64,000 bases of DNA from Paenibacillus massiliensis subsp. panacisoli DSM 21345. Its GTDB lineage: Bacteria; Bacillota; Bacilli; Paenibacillales; Paenibacillaceae. Shown here piece by piece: positions 35,837 to 46,729 of the stretch (the stretch's first letter is position 1; each line of letters starts with the position of its first letter). The DNA is taken from positions 62,001 to 126,000 of the forward strand of contig NZ_AUFO01000019.1 of NCBI RefSeq assembly GCF_000426545.1, read 5' to 3'. The position numbers and the translations under genes are program-made. The notes under the pieces were generated by a model that was not told where the DNA came from, made no database searches, and was given only the letters and a program-made list of their open reading frames with translations.

Positions 35837-38800
35837 CTACAAATATACGTTCATGCGAGCGATTCGACGCTCCCTTACATCGTATGCCTCTGGCTCCTCA
35901 AGAACAGCCCCTTGAATTGCTTTACTGCTGCCGTCCTTGTAAATTAACTCGTAGCTAGTAGCCAGCGTGTTCTGCGAAAAAGTATCCCGCCGATTCGCTC
36001 GAATGTACGTCACTTCACAGCTTCCCAGTAGGCGGAATGACAGCGTTCCCTCTGAGTCAAAAAGCCAGGCAGGCAGCCTCGGCACAAGCCGGAAGGTCAG
36101 CTTACCCTGCTCATATCGGAACGGCTTCTCTCCCATCATCATATGCAGCCACATATGAAGGAATTCTGCAGTAGAGCCACTGAGCCTTGCAATGAATCCT
36201 GTGCCATGCAGACCCTCGTCCGGATTCGCACTGCTGGCAATGAAGGAGCTATTCTCCAGCGTACTTCGTCCATAGACTGCTGCATCCATGAACGGGGGCA
36301 ACGTGCGCTGCAGATCTGCAAAGAATTCATCATACAACCCGTTACGCAGACACTCCAACAGATATTTGAATTCCATATGCATGAATATGGACTCGTTCTC
36401 CAGCCAGCCCGGTGTAAATGCACGAGAACGACCTAGCTCGAACGGCTGCCCATCCAGACTTTCATTTACCTTATACATCCCTAACGCTTCATCATACAGT
36501 CCACTGCTACGGATATTGCGGTGCAGCTCCTGCGGCGAGATTGGCGTCCCTTTCACCTTCAATGCCCGAACAGGTCCCTCCAGAAAATGTGGAAGATCAT
36601 GTCGCTTGAACGCCTTGATCTCAATCTGGCTGTGTCCATCTTTATTTGTACTGACCTCATACTGACTAGCTTCATAGTAAAAGTACGTAGGATACAGGCC
36701 TTCACCGATGTCCAGCGCTCTCTTCATCCCCTCGTGCAGCTTACCCTCAGCCTTGGTCAGAATACGTTGGATACGAGCCAGCTCCAGCTCCTCCTCCGCC
36801 CCATCAAAGCCCCAACGAACAGCCCATCGGTAAGCCTCTCTAGCCTCCGACACCGTAGCCCAGAAGGTATGATCCCGCTCATGTCCATGCTGTGACTGTT
36901 CGTACGCTCCAAGAGCATAGTCCACTCTACCCACGAGCTGAACCATCTCGACCGGCAGTCGAACCATGCTATCCTGTGGCAATTGCTGAAGTGCGTTCAG
37001 CAGGAACTGGATCATACGCTGCAGCTCGCACAGCTCTCCGAATCCAGAGGCCATAAGCCCTGGCAGCCCATTCATCGAATCATTCCAGCCCGGCTTACCA
37101 GCCTCCATCTCAATGCCTAGACCCTCGGGGTCAAGCGTTGCCAGCTTGATCATCGCGAGCGAGAACAGCTTCTCTAGCAGATTGGATAGATAGATTTCTC
37201 CCTTGCCCTGCTGTGTACGAACCCAGCTCGCATCCCGCTCACGAGCATGGAGCTGTGCCTCCTTCTCCTTGCTTTCCAGCACGGCCCCATACTGACGAAT
37301 TCGTCCATCATCGAGCTGTACATATTTATGCTGACGTGGCTGTACCCAAGCAGGACTGTCATAATAACGGTATTCCCTGGTCAGGAGCAATGTCGTCAAG
37401 CGATCAGGGTAGACGCCTAGATAGCTTTCGATCAGGTCCAGATTATATGTCCAGTGATCTGTCCAGTAGCCTTCGCCAAAATCCGCCTCGAAGCTCTGTT
37501 CCGAGCAGCCCAGCACCCTTATTACGAGCTCTGGAGGATCTACCATCAGAGCTTTCTTGAACCGCTCACTCCAATCGACAAGCTCCCCCGGTGTATAGTG
37601 ACCTGAAAGGAGTGCACGAAAGGACTCATGCGCTTCAGGGCCAACCAACTGGAGCAACTCCTCATCCATGGCACGAAGCCGGAAGCTGCAGCCTTTTACT
37701 ACAAGTGGATTGTAGCCATCAGGCTGAATGAAGCTCATGAACATGCGGATGTTGAAATCCTCAATCTCCGGGTGGAACCATACATCATTACGGCGGTTCT
37801 GATTGGCATCCCGAAAGTTCCCATTGCCTTGTGAATACGTTCTTGCCTGAAGCTTGAAGAAGTTATAATCTCGCTCCAGGTCCCCATGCTTGCGTGAGTA
37901 CACATGATAGACAAGGGGCTTCTCCGTGCCATTATCCAGCAACAGCGGATAACCACCTCGCAGCAGATTATCCAGATAGCTCTGGCGGCAATATTCATCA
38001 AAGAGCGGCACCGCAGAACGGGTCCCCATATCGTCGGTCAAAGCATGGGCCAACTGCTCCGCTTCCCGCTCCTTCCGCTGGATATAATTCATCGTGGCCA
38101 ATTCATTAAGCCGTCCTGTAATGTCCTCAATGCGCTGAACATGACCGATGACCATACAGTGGCGAACTGTCGCCCCTGCAGCCAGTTCAACGGCATACCC
38201 GCTGAAGGCACAGGGAACCTTGTTGGTGGTTATCTGTGGCTGGTTCAGCAGCTCCCGAATGGAAGTACGAAGAAATCCCTCTGGCATGGTCAGAGCCGTA
38301 TTGCTGCCAAATATTAGACCGGGATCTACCAATGGTTGGAGTAGCTGTTCGTGCCCATTTTGCTCCATAAAGCTATACATAAAATGACCTGCTTCAATCC
38401 TGTGAACCTCGCTCGTATCCGCTGTACTGCCGCGCAGCTTGTAGAACGGAACCTGGTTATCCAGTCCCTCGACATCCATCCAGCTCTTCAGGGTGTAGCC
38501 TAGCTCTTTGTACGCCGCATTCTCAATCCCGAATGGCAGGACAGCAGGCATTCCGTCCAGTACCTCCAGCTCCAAGGCTGCATCACTGACATTCCGTAGC
38601 TCCACCTGCCGCACAAGGGCAGCATGCTTCTCGCCAGGTAAAGTATAGTATCGCACCTGCACTTGAAGTCCTGTATCCGTATCTGAACTCACCAGTTCCA
38701 GCTGATTAAGTGAGATTCGCATCTGCTGCTGTTCTTGCTCCTGGATGTTCATGGTCGAGAAAATCTCACAGTAGCCCCATTCACAGGAAGCACCTGAAGC

Positions 38801-39136
38801 GTACCTATTACTCTGCTCTGAAGAGGATGTTGGATCAGCCGTGGCTTGTGCAGGATCCATGCGCTGCAAGGCAGGTCTATGCTTCACGAACGTGCGAAAG
38901 CCATGCAAAGGCACGAGGCTGTAGCTGCGATCCGCTGGAAAGAACTCCATAATAGCACCATTCTTGTCCTCAACCCCGAAGCTCGCAACCCCCTGTCCGC
39001 GATTCACATAATACGTCCACATCGGGATGCCATGAATACCCGCAATGCCAGGCAGGAAGCTGGAGAACGGCTTTGCCTGCTGATATTGGTCAATGACGAA
39101 CCGGCCTTCATGATCAAAATAATATTTCACGGTCAT
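35837..39136 (-). CDS. Large GH94-like glycoside phosphorylase (oligoglucan phosphorylase candidate)
   Basis: 1099 residues, much longer than cellobiose phosphorylase (about 800) and close to the long 1,2-beta-oligoglucan phosphorylases of GH94 and the beta-1,3-glucan phosphorylases of GH149 and GH161. The N-terminal beta-sandwich starts FSSFLPGIAGIHGIPMWTYY. The (alpha/alpha)6 barrel contains SRKHGDLERDYNFF (about 414-427) and GNGNFRDANQNRRNDVWF (about 437-454), equivalent to the FRDxNQD region of GH94. Such enzymes split a beta-glucan chain with phosphate, releasing glucose-1-phosphate in the cytoplasm. It is the last gene of the sugar operon, eight bases after the GH1 gene. Linkage specificity is unresolved: beta-1,2 and beta-1,3 are both possible. 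Confidence 0.85.
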   Translation of the reverse strand: MTVKYYFDHEGRFVIDQYQQAKPFSSFLPGIAGIHGIPMWTYYVNRGQGVASFGVEDKNGAIMEFFPADRSYSLVPLHGFRTFVKHRPALQRMDPAQATADPTSSSEQSNRYASGASCEWGYCEIFSTMNIQEQEQQQMRISLNQLELVSSDTDTGLQVQVRYYTLPGEKHAALVRQVELRNVSDAALELEVLDGMPAVLPFGIENAAYKELGYTLKSWMDVEGLDNQVPFYKLRGSTADTSEVHRIEAGHFMYSFMEQNGHEQLLQPLVDPGLIFGSNTALTMPEGFLRTSIRELLNQPQITTNKVPCAFSGYAVELAAGATVRHCMVIGHVQRIEDITGRLNELATMNYIQRKEREAEQLAHALTDDMGTRSAVPLFDEYCRQSYLDNLLRGGYPLLLDNGTEKPLVYHVYSRKHGDLERDYNFFKLQARTYSQGNGNFRDANQNRRNDVWFHPEIEDFNIRMFMSFIQPDGYNPLVVKGCSFRLRAMDEELLQLVGPEAHESFRALLSGHYTPGELVDWSERFKKALMVDPPELVIRVLGCSEQSFEADFGEGYWTDHWTYNLDLIESYLGVYPDRLTTLLLTREYRYYDSPAWVQPRQHKYVQLDDGRIRQYGAVLESKEKEAQLHARERDASWVRTQQGKGEIYLSNLLEKLFSLAMIKLATLDPEGLGIEMEAGKPGWNDSMNGLPGLMASGFGELCELQRMIQFLLNALQQLPQDSMVRLPVEMVQLVGRVDYALGAYEQSQHGHERDHTFWATVSEAREAYRWAVRWGFDGAEEELELARIQRILTKAEGKLHEGMKRALDIGEGLYPTYFYYEASQYEVSTNKDGHSQIEIKAFKRHDLPHFLEGPVRALKVKGTPISPQELHRNIRSSGLYDEALGMYKVNESLDGQPFELGRSRAFTPGWLENESIFMHMEFKYLLECLRNGLYDEFFADLQRTLPPFMDAAVYGRSTLENSSFIASSANPDEGLHGTGFIARLSGSTAEFLHMWLHMMMGEKPFRYEQGKLTFRLVPRLPAWLFDSEGTLSFRLLGSCEVTYIRANRRDTFSQNTLATSYELIYKDGSSKAIQGAVLEEPEAYDVRERRIARMNVYL

Positions 39137-39144
39137 ACGTCACC

Positions 39145-40521
<1,377 letters not shown>

Positions 40522-40551
40522 CTATAGCATAATTACTTCCTCCTGGTACAC

Positions 40552-41370
40552 TCAGGACTTCACAGCCCCGGCCATTGCTCCACCCACAATAAAGCGCTGC
40601 AGCAGCACATAGAGCACTACCAGCGGCAACGTCACAATCAGAATCCCACATGCCAGCAGCGGCCAGTTATTCATGTATTGTCCATAGAAGGTGAACAAGC
40701 CCTTGGTGACAGGCTGATAGGACGGGTCTGACAGATAGATCGTCGGTCCGATAATGTCATTCCATACACCGATAGCCGTCAGGATCACACCCGTAGCCAG
40801 AATTGGCTTCATTAGAGGTATGAGGATCGTGAACAAATAACGTGTATAGCCACAGCCGTCCATGGCAGCCGCCTCATCCAGCTCCCGGGACACGGACTTG
40901 ATGTATCCTGTGAACATGAGGAAGGCAATCCCTGTCCCCGTTGTCTTCAGTAAAATAAAGCCGATCTGTGTATTGTACAGACCAAGACTGTTAATCAGCG
41001 AGAATTGCGGAATCAGAGGATTCGGCAAATACATCGAGATCAAGAAAAACACATAGATCAGACTGCTGAATCTAACATATCTGCGTGCCAGTGGAAATGC
41101 CGCAAAGACGGACAGCATTAGTGTGAGCACAGTCGATACTCCGGTGTACAGCACACTGTTCCACATATACTGCGAGAAATTCCCACGTTCCCACGCTTCA
41201 GTGAAGTTCTCCATGCGCATCCCTTCAGCCAGTGCCACAGGATTAAGCAAGTATTCGCTTTGCGTCTTCATGGAGACGTTGAACAGATAGAATAGAGGGA
41301 AAATGTACAATGCCAGCATGATCAATACGATGACATAACTGACAGTACGTGTGACCTTGCTCTCCTTCAT
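40552..41370 (-). CDS. Carbohydrate ABC transporter permease (MalG type)
   Basis: 272 residues with six membrane segments. The EAA loop is clear in SRELDEAAAMDGCGYTRYLF followed by ILIPLMKPIL. N-terminal ALYIFPLFYLFNVSMKTQSE is typical for MalG-type partners. Its start ATG shares one base with the stop of the MalF-type gene (TAATG). It forms the import channel with that protein. No ATPase gene is in the locus, as is usual in Bacilli where one shared MsmX-type ATPase serves several sugar importers. Confidence 0.93.
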   Translation of the reverse strand: MKESKVTRTVSYVIVLIMLALYIFPLFYLFNVSMKTQSEYLLNPVALAEGMRMENFTEAWERGNFSQYMWNSVLYTGVSTVLTLMLSVFAAFPLARRYVRFSSLIYVFFLISMYLPNPLIPQFSLINSLGLYNTQIGFILLKTTGTGIAFLMFTGYIKSVSRELDEAAAMDGCGYTRYLFTILIPLMKPILATGVILTAIGVWNDIIGPTIYLSDPSYQPVTKGLFTFYGQYMNNWPLLACGILIVTLPLVVLYVLLQRFIVGGAMAGAVKS

Positions 41371-42263
41371 TACATTTCCACCTCTCTTCTACGCAGATAA
41401 TACAGAGCCACCATCGAAATAACGAATACAAACAGGAATTGAATCATGGCAACCGCAGATGCCAGACCATAATCCGAGGTACCCGTGCCGAACGCCGTCG
41501 CATAGACATCAAAGGCAAGGGTCGTCGTATTGAACTTGCCTCCGGTCAGGACGTAGATAATATCGAACGTCTGCAGCGCACCAATGATGGACAGCAGCAT
41601 ATTCACCGTGAACGCTGGAGCAATCATCGGGAACGTAATGTTCTTGAACGCCTTCCAGCCTGATGCTCCGTCCATATAGCCTGCCTCATACAGATCCGAT
41701 GGAATGGATTGCAGCCCGGCCAGGAAGATGGTCATGGAATAGCCCATATACATCCAGATTTGCACGAAAATAATCAGCTCAAAGGCAACATTGTAGTCTC
41801 CGAAGAAATTCGAGCTCGTTCCAAAAAAGTTCAATATCGACTGCGCAGGTCCGCCGAGCGGATTGGCAACGAGCTGCCAGATCAGGCCAGATACCGTAAC
41901 ACCTAGCACGACTGGAAGAAAGAATACTGCCCGGTAGAACGTATCTCCTCTGAGCTTTTTGTTAATGAGGATCGCCATGAACAGACCTACGGCATTCTGA
42001 ATCACTACTACGGCGAACGCAAAATAGAGCGACCGCCCGATCGCGGCAATCCGATCCCCTGAATTAGAGGAACTGAAGAAGGTCCGATAATTCTCAAGGC
42101 CGACAAAGCTCCAAGTTTGTCCCCTTACACCCGTGGCATCCGTGAAGGAGAACAACACGGTTACCAGTGAAGGACCGAAGCCAAACAAAGCATATAGCAG
42201 CAGTGGAATGCCCAGATACAGATACGGGACAAGCCGTGCTTTTCCTTTTCCGAAAGGATACAT
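41370..42263 (-). CDS. Carbohydrate ABC transporter permease (MalF type)
   Basis: 297 residues from the ATG at 42263 (MYPFGKGKARLV), preceded by AAGGGTGTGAG; ATGs at 42281 and 42299 are alternatives. Six membrane segments. The EAA loop reads DLYEAGYMDGASGWKAFKNI followed by TFPMIAPAF. LYLGIPLLLYALFGFGPSLV near the start is typical. It is the channel partner of the MalG-type protein, probably for short beta-glucans. Confidence 0.92.
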   Translation of the reverse strand: MYPFGKGKARLVPYLYLGIPLLLYALFGFGPSLVTVLFSFTDATGVRGQTWSFVGLENYRTFFSSSNSGDRIAAIGRSLYFAFAVVVIQNAVGLFMAILINKKLRGDTFYRAVFFLPVVLGVTVSGLIWQLVANPLGGPAQSILNFFGTSSNFFGDYNVAFELIIFVQIWMYMGYSMTIFLAGLQSIPSDLYEAGYMDGASGWKAFKNITFPMIAPAFTVNMLLSIIGALQTFDIIYVLTGGKFNTTTLAFDVYATAFGTGTSDYGLASAVAMIQFLFVFVISMVALYYLRRREVEM

Positions 42264-42351
42264 CGTTCTCACACCCTTCATTTCGTTGAATCTGACCATC
42301 TGTTATTTGTATAGGTATTTCAGGCACATATTCTCCTGCAAACATAGCTCA

Positions 42352-42412
42352 CGCCGGAACACGGCCCGGGACGATGTGATAGCAGGCATACATCCTGAGC
42401 GTGTTTCCGGCG
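42352..42412 (-). other. Stem-loop between binding-protein and permease genes
   Basis: CGCCGGAACACG (42352-42363) pairs with CGTGTTTCCGGCG (42400-42412), one base bulged, with an inner GATGT/ACATC stem. No T-run follows. It occupies the same position as the hairpin at 33231-33280 in the peptide transporter and probably raises binding-protein mRNA over permease mRNA. Confidence 0.6.
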
Positions 42413-42494
42413 CGTTCGAGAGCTATAATATCGAATTCTATGTGAAAAGCTGTTTGTTTGTCTGACAAGCTGTTTGTCTAACTGACAAGCTTAC

Positions 42495-43841
42495 TTACTT
42501 CGGAGCAGCGGCATCCCAATCGGCCTGGGACTTCTCGGCCAGCTCCTTCGGACTTGCCAGTGGTCCTGCTGGCGTCAGGAATTCAGCATGTACACTGGAC
42601 TCGGAGATGAACTGTCCGACGTTCTGGCGATTAATGAACAGCTGATCCCAAGAAAGCTTGAAGTTATCCAGATTCGGCTGAATTTCCTTAATGAACTCAC
42701 TGGTGAGCGCCACATCGGATTGTGTCGGCAGGAAGCCTGCTGTGTTCACGAAATCCGTGTAGTTTTCCTTTTCAGACAGCATTTCAAGCCACTTCAGGGC
42801 GTAATCCTTCTTCGGAGAATTCTCGACTACCATCCACGTCATATCGTATTTGCCCGCCAAATCCTTGTTCTTCGCAGGGTCATTGCTGCCTGGAATCGGG
42901 AAATATCCGAATTTGAGCTCTGGATTGGCCGTCTGGATCGTTGTTGCATCCCACGTACCATCGGCGATCATGGCTACTCGTCCGGTTGCGAACAGACTTG
43001 GCAGTGTTCCATAGTCCACACCCATAAAGCCTGGCATTGCATTGTTCATCAGCACTTGGGCTTTCTCCAACACCTCCAGCTGCACTGGATCGGTTAGCTT
43101 GCTCTCCCCCGTCCATAGGCCTTTAATATAGGCTAATTGATCATCATGAATGGAAGCCTGCAACCCTTGCACCGCAAGGTTGATCGGCCATACGTCCTTG
43201 CCTGCCAGTCCGATCGGCTCAACACCGTTGTCCTTCAGCACTTTCATGACATTCAGCATTTCATCCCATGTGGTTGGAACTTCAAGATTGTATTTAGCGA
43301 ATATTTCCTTGTTGTAGTACAGTCCTGTGAACGCAACCTTCCCCATATTAACGCCGTATACCTTGCCGTCATACGTCATTGCGTTCTCAACGTCTACCGG
43401 ATTGTAGTTCTTGATGAACGGCTGATCACTCAGATCAGCAATTAGCCCTGCGTCGATCCATTGCTTCCACATCGGGTCAGCTGCTCCAGGGGACCATTCC
43501 TGCGGGGCACCCACAAAGCTGAATTTCAGTGGAATAATATCCGCGTCTCCCGTTGCACCAGCATTCATACGAGTCTGCATCAGTTGATCATAAGTCGCAT
43601 CTGCCGGAACCGTCGTATACTCCACCGTTACCTCTGGATATTTCTCCTCGAACTTCTTGTTGAATTCCTTAATGTAGTTATTGATATTCTCCTGCTGCCA
43701 GTGAATAATCTTCAGGGTAACCTTGCCGCCCGCACTCTGCCCCTGCTCTCCATCACTACTGGAGCTGCTAGAGCCGCCACATGCAGCCAGCACCAAAATT
43801 AAAACGGTTACAATAGACAATGACAAAAGTTTTTTCAGCAT
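42495..43841 (-). CDS. Sugar ABC transporter substrate-binding lipoprotein (SBP family 1)
   Basis: 448 residues from the ATG at 43841, with GGGGGA upstream. The signal peptide ends in the lipobox LAAC, followed by a serine-rich linker. Family 1 marks include VTLKIIHWQQENINNYIKEF near the mature start, VEYTTVPADATYDQLMQTRM and PTTWDEMLNVMKVLKDNGVE. It binds sugar outside the membrane for the permeases downstream. First gene of the operon, under the promoter and operator at 43875-43934. Confidence 0.94.
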   Translation of the reverse strand: MLKKLLSLSIVTVLILVLAACGGSSSSSSDGEQGQSAGGKVTLKIIHWQQENINNYIKEFNKKFEEKYPEVTVEYTTVPADATYDQLMQTRMNAGATGDADIIPLKFSFVGAPQEWSPGAADPMWKQWIDAGLIADLSDQPFIKNYNPVDVENAMTYDGKVYGVNMGKVAFTGLYYNKEIFAKYNLEVPTTWDEMLNVMKVLKDNGVEPIGLAGKDVWPINLAVQGLQASIHDDQLAYIKGLWTGESKLTDPVQLEVLEKAQVLMNNAMPGFMGVDYGTLPSLFATGRVAMIADGTWDATTIQTANPELKFGYFPIPGSNDPAKNKDLAGKYDMTWMVVENSPKKDYALKWLEMLSEKENYTDFVNTAGFLPTQSDVALTSEFIKEIQPNLDNFKLSWDQLFINRQNVGQFISESSVHAEFLTPAGPLASPKELAEKSQADWDAAAPK

Positions 43842-43874
43842 GTCTGAATCCCCCAACTTGGTATGAGTTGATGT

Positions 43875-43894
43875 TAACGAAATCAGTTTCGTTA
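43875..43894. promoter_or_regulatory. Operator of the sugar operon
   Basis: TAACGAAA-TCAG-TTTCGTTA is a perfect inverted repeat with eight-base arms. It begins 11 bases downstream of the predicted -10, so it covers the transcription start, the usual place for a LacI-type repressor site. Its core (CGAAATCAGTTTCG) matches 11 of 14 bases of the palindrome before the LacI gene itself (44482-44495). Confidence 0.75.
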
Positions 43895-43905
43895 TTTACA
43901 CCCCC

Positions 43906-43934
43906 ATTATGTACCTCACATGGAATTTTGTAAA
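43906..43934 (-). promoter_or_regulatory. Promoter of the sugar operon
   Basis: On the minus strand TTTACA (43929-43934) and CATAAT (43906-43911) are exactly 17 bases apart. The start of transcription would fall near 43899, at the edge of the operator palindrome. Confidence 0.65.
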
Positions 43935-44288
43935 TAGCTTATTTCAAATTTTTTTGACGAAGCCGTCATTTGAAATCACCTGCTGCAAGGTGAAGTGCAC
44001 CATTGATGTTCTCGTTAGAAATTCATGTTACACATCCGCTTCATCCACTAATATGATTGACTAGTATTCCTGCTAACCCCCTTGATAATAAAGGGATAAC
44101 ACCGAATTCCATGCCACGGACCCTGCTATATTCTCTGGCAAAAATTGATCCTGTAGACGATGAACCTTCTACAATAATCCTTTGGTAATACGCTGAAAGA
44201 AACGTTATAGAACCTTGAAGAAATACTTTTTCCTCACATGTAAGTCCTCTAATGCATATCCCCTATCTGGTAGATCCTTTTCGTATAT

Positions 44289-44323
44289 TTTAGTGAATAT
44301 TCGTTTGATTTAGTGAATAATCG
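44289..44323. repeat. 15-base direct repeat, two helical turns apart
   Basis: TTTAGTGAATATTCG (44289-44303) and TTTAGTGAATAATCG (44309-44323) differ at one base and are 20 bases apart start to start. They lie in the AT-rich centre of the divergent control region, well upstream of both promoters. A binding site for a second regulator is possible. Confidence 0.5.
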
Positions 44324-44413
44324 AAGAAAATTTTTTCGGGATGAACCCTAAAAAAGCGCCTTTCCACAGTCTGAAATCCTTGAATTATCTACCCACATCC
44401 TATAAAAGTACTG

Positions 44414-44442
44414 TTGACTCTCCTTGTGTAGTAGCATAAAAT
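44414..44442 (+). promoter_or_regulatory. Promoter of the LacI-type regulator gene
   Basis: TTGACT (44414-44419) and TAAAAT (44437-44442) are exactly 17 bases apart. The transcript would start near 44449 and carry the palindrome at 44482-44495 in its leader. Confidence 0.65.
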
Positions 44443-44481
44443 ACAGGCAGATGAGTAATGAAACGTAAATCAGACATGCCA

Positions 44482-44495
44482 CTAAACCAGTTTAG
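44482..44495. promoter_or_regulatory. Putative autoregulatory operator
   Basis: CTAAAC-CA-GTTTAG is a 14-base palindrome between the promoter and the ribosome site of the LacI gene. It shares the AAA-Y-CAGTTT core with the operon operator at 43875-43894, suggesting that the same protein binds both. Confidence 0.6.
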
Positions 44496-44512
44496 GTGCC
44501 GGAGGATGCATT

Positions 44513-45538
44513 ATGAATATTAAGACGATTGCCAGTATAGCCGGCGTATCTGTTGCAACAGTATCGAAGATTATTAACAATTATCCCGATATCAGTGAGG
44601 AGACACGCCAGCGTGTGCTCAAGATCATGGAGGAGACCGGCTACCGTCCGTCGTCCTCGGCCAAGACGCTTGCTACGAAGAAGTCAAATCTCGTTGGTGT
44701 CGTGTTCGCAGGTAAACTGAACGTGGATTTCAGCCATCCTTTTTTCGTAGAGGTCATTAATGCCTTCAAAAAGCAGATTGGTCTATTAGGCTACGACCTG
44801 CTCTTCTTCTCCAATGAGAAATTTCTGGATCGTGGTGAGGATTATCTTGCTCGCTCCAAGTATTTTCAGGTCGATGGGTGCATTATTATTGCCGGGGATG
44901 AAGTGGAACGCAGCGTATTTGATCTGGACGCCAGTCCCATTCCGTGTATCGGGGTAGATATTGAACTGACCGGGCCTAGCTCCTGCTATATCATGTCAGA
45001 TAATCGGAAGATCTCCTCCAAGGTCGTGGAGCACTTCTATATGAATGGCTACCGGGATATGGGGTTCATCGGCATTGAGCGTCCTTCCTTGGTTATGCAG
45101 CAGCGCGAAGAGGCTTTTTATAGCTCGCTCAAGCAATTCAGCATAGACAGCCGGCCAGAATGGAAGGCATATAGCAAGGGTTATGCAGCAGAGGAGGGCT
45201 ACGAGGCGTCCAAGCAGATGATTGCACAGGGACAGCTACCGCGAGCGGTCTTCGCCGTCACAGATTTGCTGGCATTCGGCGCCATGCGGGCCTTCAAGGA
45301 AGCGGGCTTGCGTGTTCCAGAGGATATTGCCATCGTGGGCTGTGATGATATTGAGGCCTGTCGTTACACGGACCCACCACTTACCACTGTGAAGCAGGAT
45401 ACGGACAAAATCGGGCGCTTGGCTGCGATGGTTCTGTTCGATTTGATGAATAAGCAGATGGAAAATCAATGCATTAAGGTGGAGCCTGAGCTGGTTGTTC
45501 GGGAATCGTGCGGGGCTTTGGATATTGCGGGTGTGTAA
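44513..45538 (+). CDS. LacI-family transcriptional regulator of the sugar operon
   Basis: 341 residues. The N-terminal helix-turn-helix reads TIASIAGVSVATVSKIINNY (about residues 5-24), followed by the hinge helix SSSAKTLATKKSNLVGVVFA. The C-terminal sugar-binding domain has FAVTDLLAFGAMRAFKEAGL and VGCDDIEACRYTDPPLTTV. GGAGG lies nine bases before the ATG. Divergent from the sugar operon and followed by its own terminator, it is most likely a repressor released by an imported oligosaccharide or a breakdown product. Confidence 0.94.
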   Translation: MNIKTIASIAGVSVATVSKIINNYPDISEETRQRVLKIMEETGYRPSSSAKTLATKKSNLVGVVFAGKLNVDFSHPFFVEVINAFKKQIGLLGYDLLFFSNEKFLDRGEDYLARSKYFQVDGCIIIAGDEVERSVFDLDASPIPCIGVDIELTGPSSCYIMSDNRKISSKVVEHFYMNGYRDMGFIGIERPSLVMQQREEAFYSSLKQFSIDSRPEWKAYSKGYAAEEGYEASKQMIAQGQLPRAVFAVTDLLAFGAMRAFKEAGLRVPEDIAIVGCDDIEACRYTDPPLTTVKQDTDKIGRLAAMVLFDLMNKQMENQCIKVEPELVVRESCGALDIAGV

Positions 45539-45623
45539 GGGGGAATACACTCTCCATTAACGTGCAAACTATGCGAAGGTGAATTGTAGCCAATCGAGCT
45601 AGCTTAACTAGTTCAAAATAAAT

Positions 45624-45652
45624 AGCTTTACGGGCAAATCTCCCGTAAAGCT
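45624..45652. terminator. Bidirectional intrinsic terminator
   Basis: AGCTTTACGGG-CAAATCT-CCCGTAAAGCT is a perfect 11-base stem followed by TATTTGTT on the plus side and by TATTTATTTT on the minus side. It ends the LacI transcript from the left and the lysis-gene transcript from the right, marking the border of the tail locus. Confidence 0.85.
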
Positions 45653-45769
45653 TATTTGTTATCTGCACAAGAATGATGTTCGCTGGATGAGTATGTCACT
45701 ATTCCTGCATTAAACTCACGCATTAATCATGCGCAATATTCTTGGATTTTTTCCCCAGCAAGTCGCTTT

Positions 45770-46729
45770 CTATTTGCGGAACAGACCAAGGCGATGCAGA
45801 ATGACTAGGATTCGATAAAACGTAAAGCTGCTTTTCATGGAAGAGTCAACGATGGGCTGTGCAGGCGTGTAGGAAACAGCAGCTTCCATAGCCTCCTTGG
45901 CCCAGGCCGGCGTCTCTAGCTGCTGTCTGCCCTCAAGCTCGCCGATGCGAGTCTCCAACTGCTTGATATGTGCTGCCTGCTCCAGAACAGATTGCTTCAG
46001 CACGTCACGACTGTGCTCCAGAGCTGCCATTTGCTGCTGCAACGCTTGCATTTGTTTCTTTTCCTCTTCGGTCATCGGTGTCTCCTCCTTCTGTCCATAG
46101 GCCTGACGAAGCTCCTGCTCGGTCCCACGATAGACGTTCAGATCTACGGCCCCCTGAATACCATTCACACGGCCGCTATCACTATATTGCCAAAAATCCC
46201 ATTGCTTCCATGCCGGGGTATCAGCAGGAACTCTTGTCGTGCTGTAACGGGCAATCCACAGCGTATAGCTTCCAAGGGAAGCATCAAACTGATTCGCAAA
46301 GGAATTGCCTGTGTAAATCATCGGCTTGCGTCCAGTTAACCGCTCCAGCTCGTTCAGGAAGCTCTTGGCAATAGCATTAATCTGTGGCTTGCTCAGATTC
46401 GCAGGATTATTCTCGTAATCCATGACGGGCGGAAAGGCAAAAGAGGAAGCTCCCCCTTCATCCTGCAAGGCTTTGGCAAAATTCTGTGCCTGCCTTACGG
46501 CTTCTTCGGTGCTGGTCGCATCCACAAAATGATAGGCACCATCCAGTACGCCTGCTGCTCTCGCACCTTTTACATTAGTGGTATAATTCGGGTCCCGGTA
46601 GGTGCTGCCCTGTGTTGCCTTAATGAAAGCGAATGATTTGCCAGCAGCTCTAACCTTGCGCCAATCGACGGTACCCTGGTAACGGGATACGTCGATTCCT
46701 TCTGCAGCGTTGGCTTTTTTATCCTGCAT
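45770..46729 (-). CDS. GH25 lysozyme (endolysin of the tail locus)
   Basis: 319 residues from the ATG at 46729, which has AAGGAGG seven bases upstream; the frame runs another 58 residues upstream without a ribosome site. The GH25 muramidase domain (about 8-205) has the catalytic residues in GIDVSRYQG (Asp13) and MDYEN (Asp104, Glu106). A coiled coil follows (about 215-275, EEEKKQMQALQQQMAALEHS), and the tail is basic and hydrophobic. There is no signal peptide, so release needs the holin. It cuts the glycan strands of peptidoglycan so that the particles leave the cell. Last gene of the lysis cassette. Confidence 0.92.
   Translation of the reverse strand: MQDKKANAAEGIDVSRYQGTVDWRKVRAAGKSFAFIKATQGSTYRDPNYTTNVKGARAAGVLDGAYHFVDATSTEEAVRQAQNFAKALQDEGGASSFAFPPVMDYENNPANLSKPQINAIAKSFLNELERLTGRKPMIYTGNSFANQFDASLGSYTLWIARYSTTRVPADTPAWKQWDFWQYSDSGRVNGIQGAVDLNVYRGTEQELRQAYGQKEETPMTEEEKKQMQALQQQMAALEHSRDVLKQSVLEQAAHIKQLETRIGELEGRQQLETPAWAKEAMEAAVSYTPAQPIVDSSMKSSFTFYRILVILHRLGLFRK

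Noticed and set aside
45624..45769. Attachment site at the left border of the tail locus
   Set aside because: No integrase, no tRNA gene and no direct repeat matching a right border is visible. The border is defined only by a terminator.
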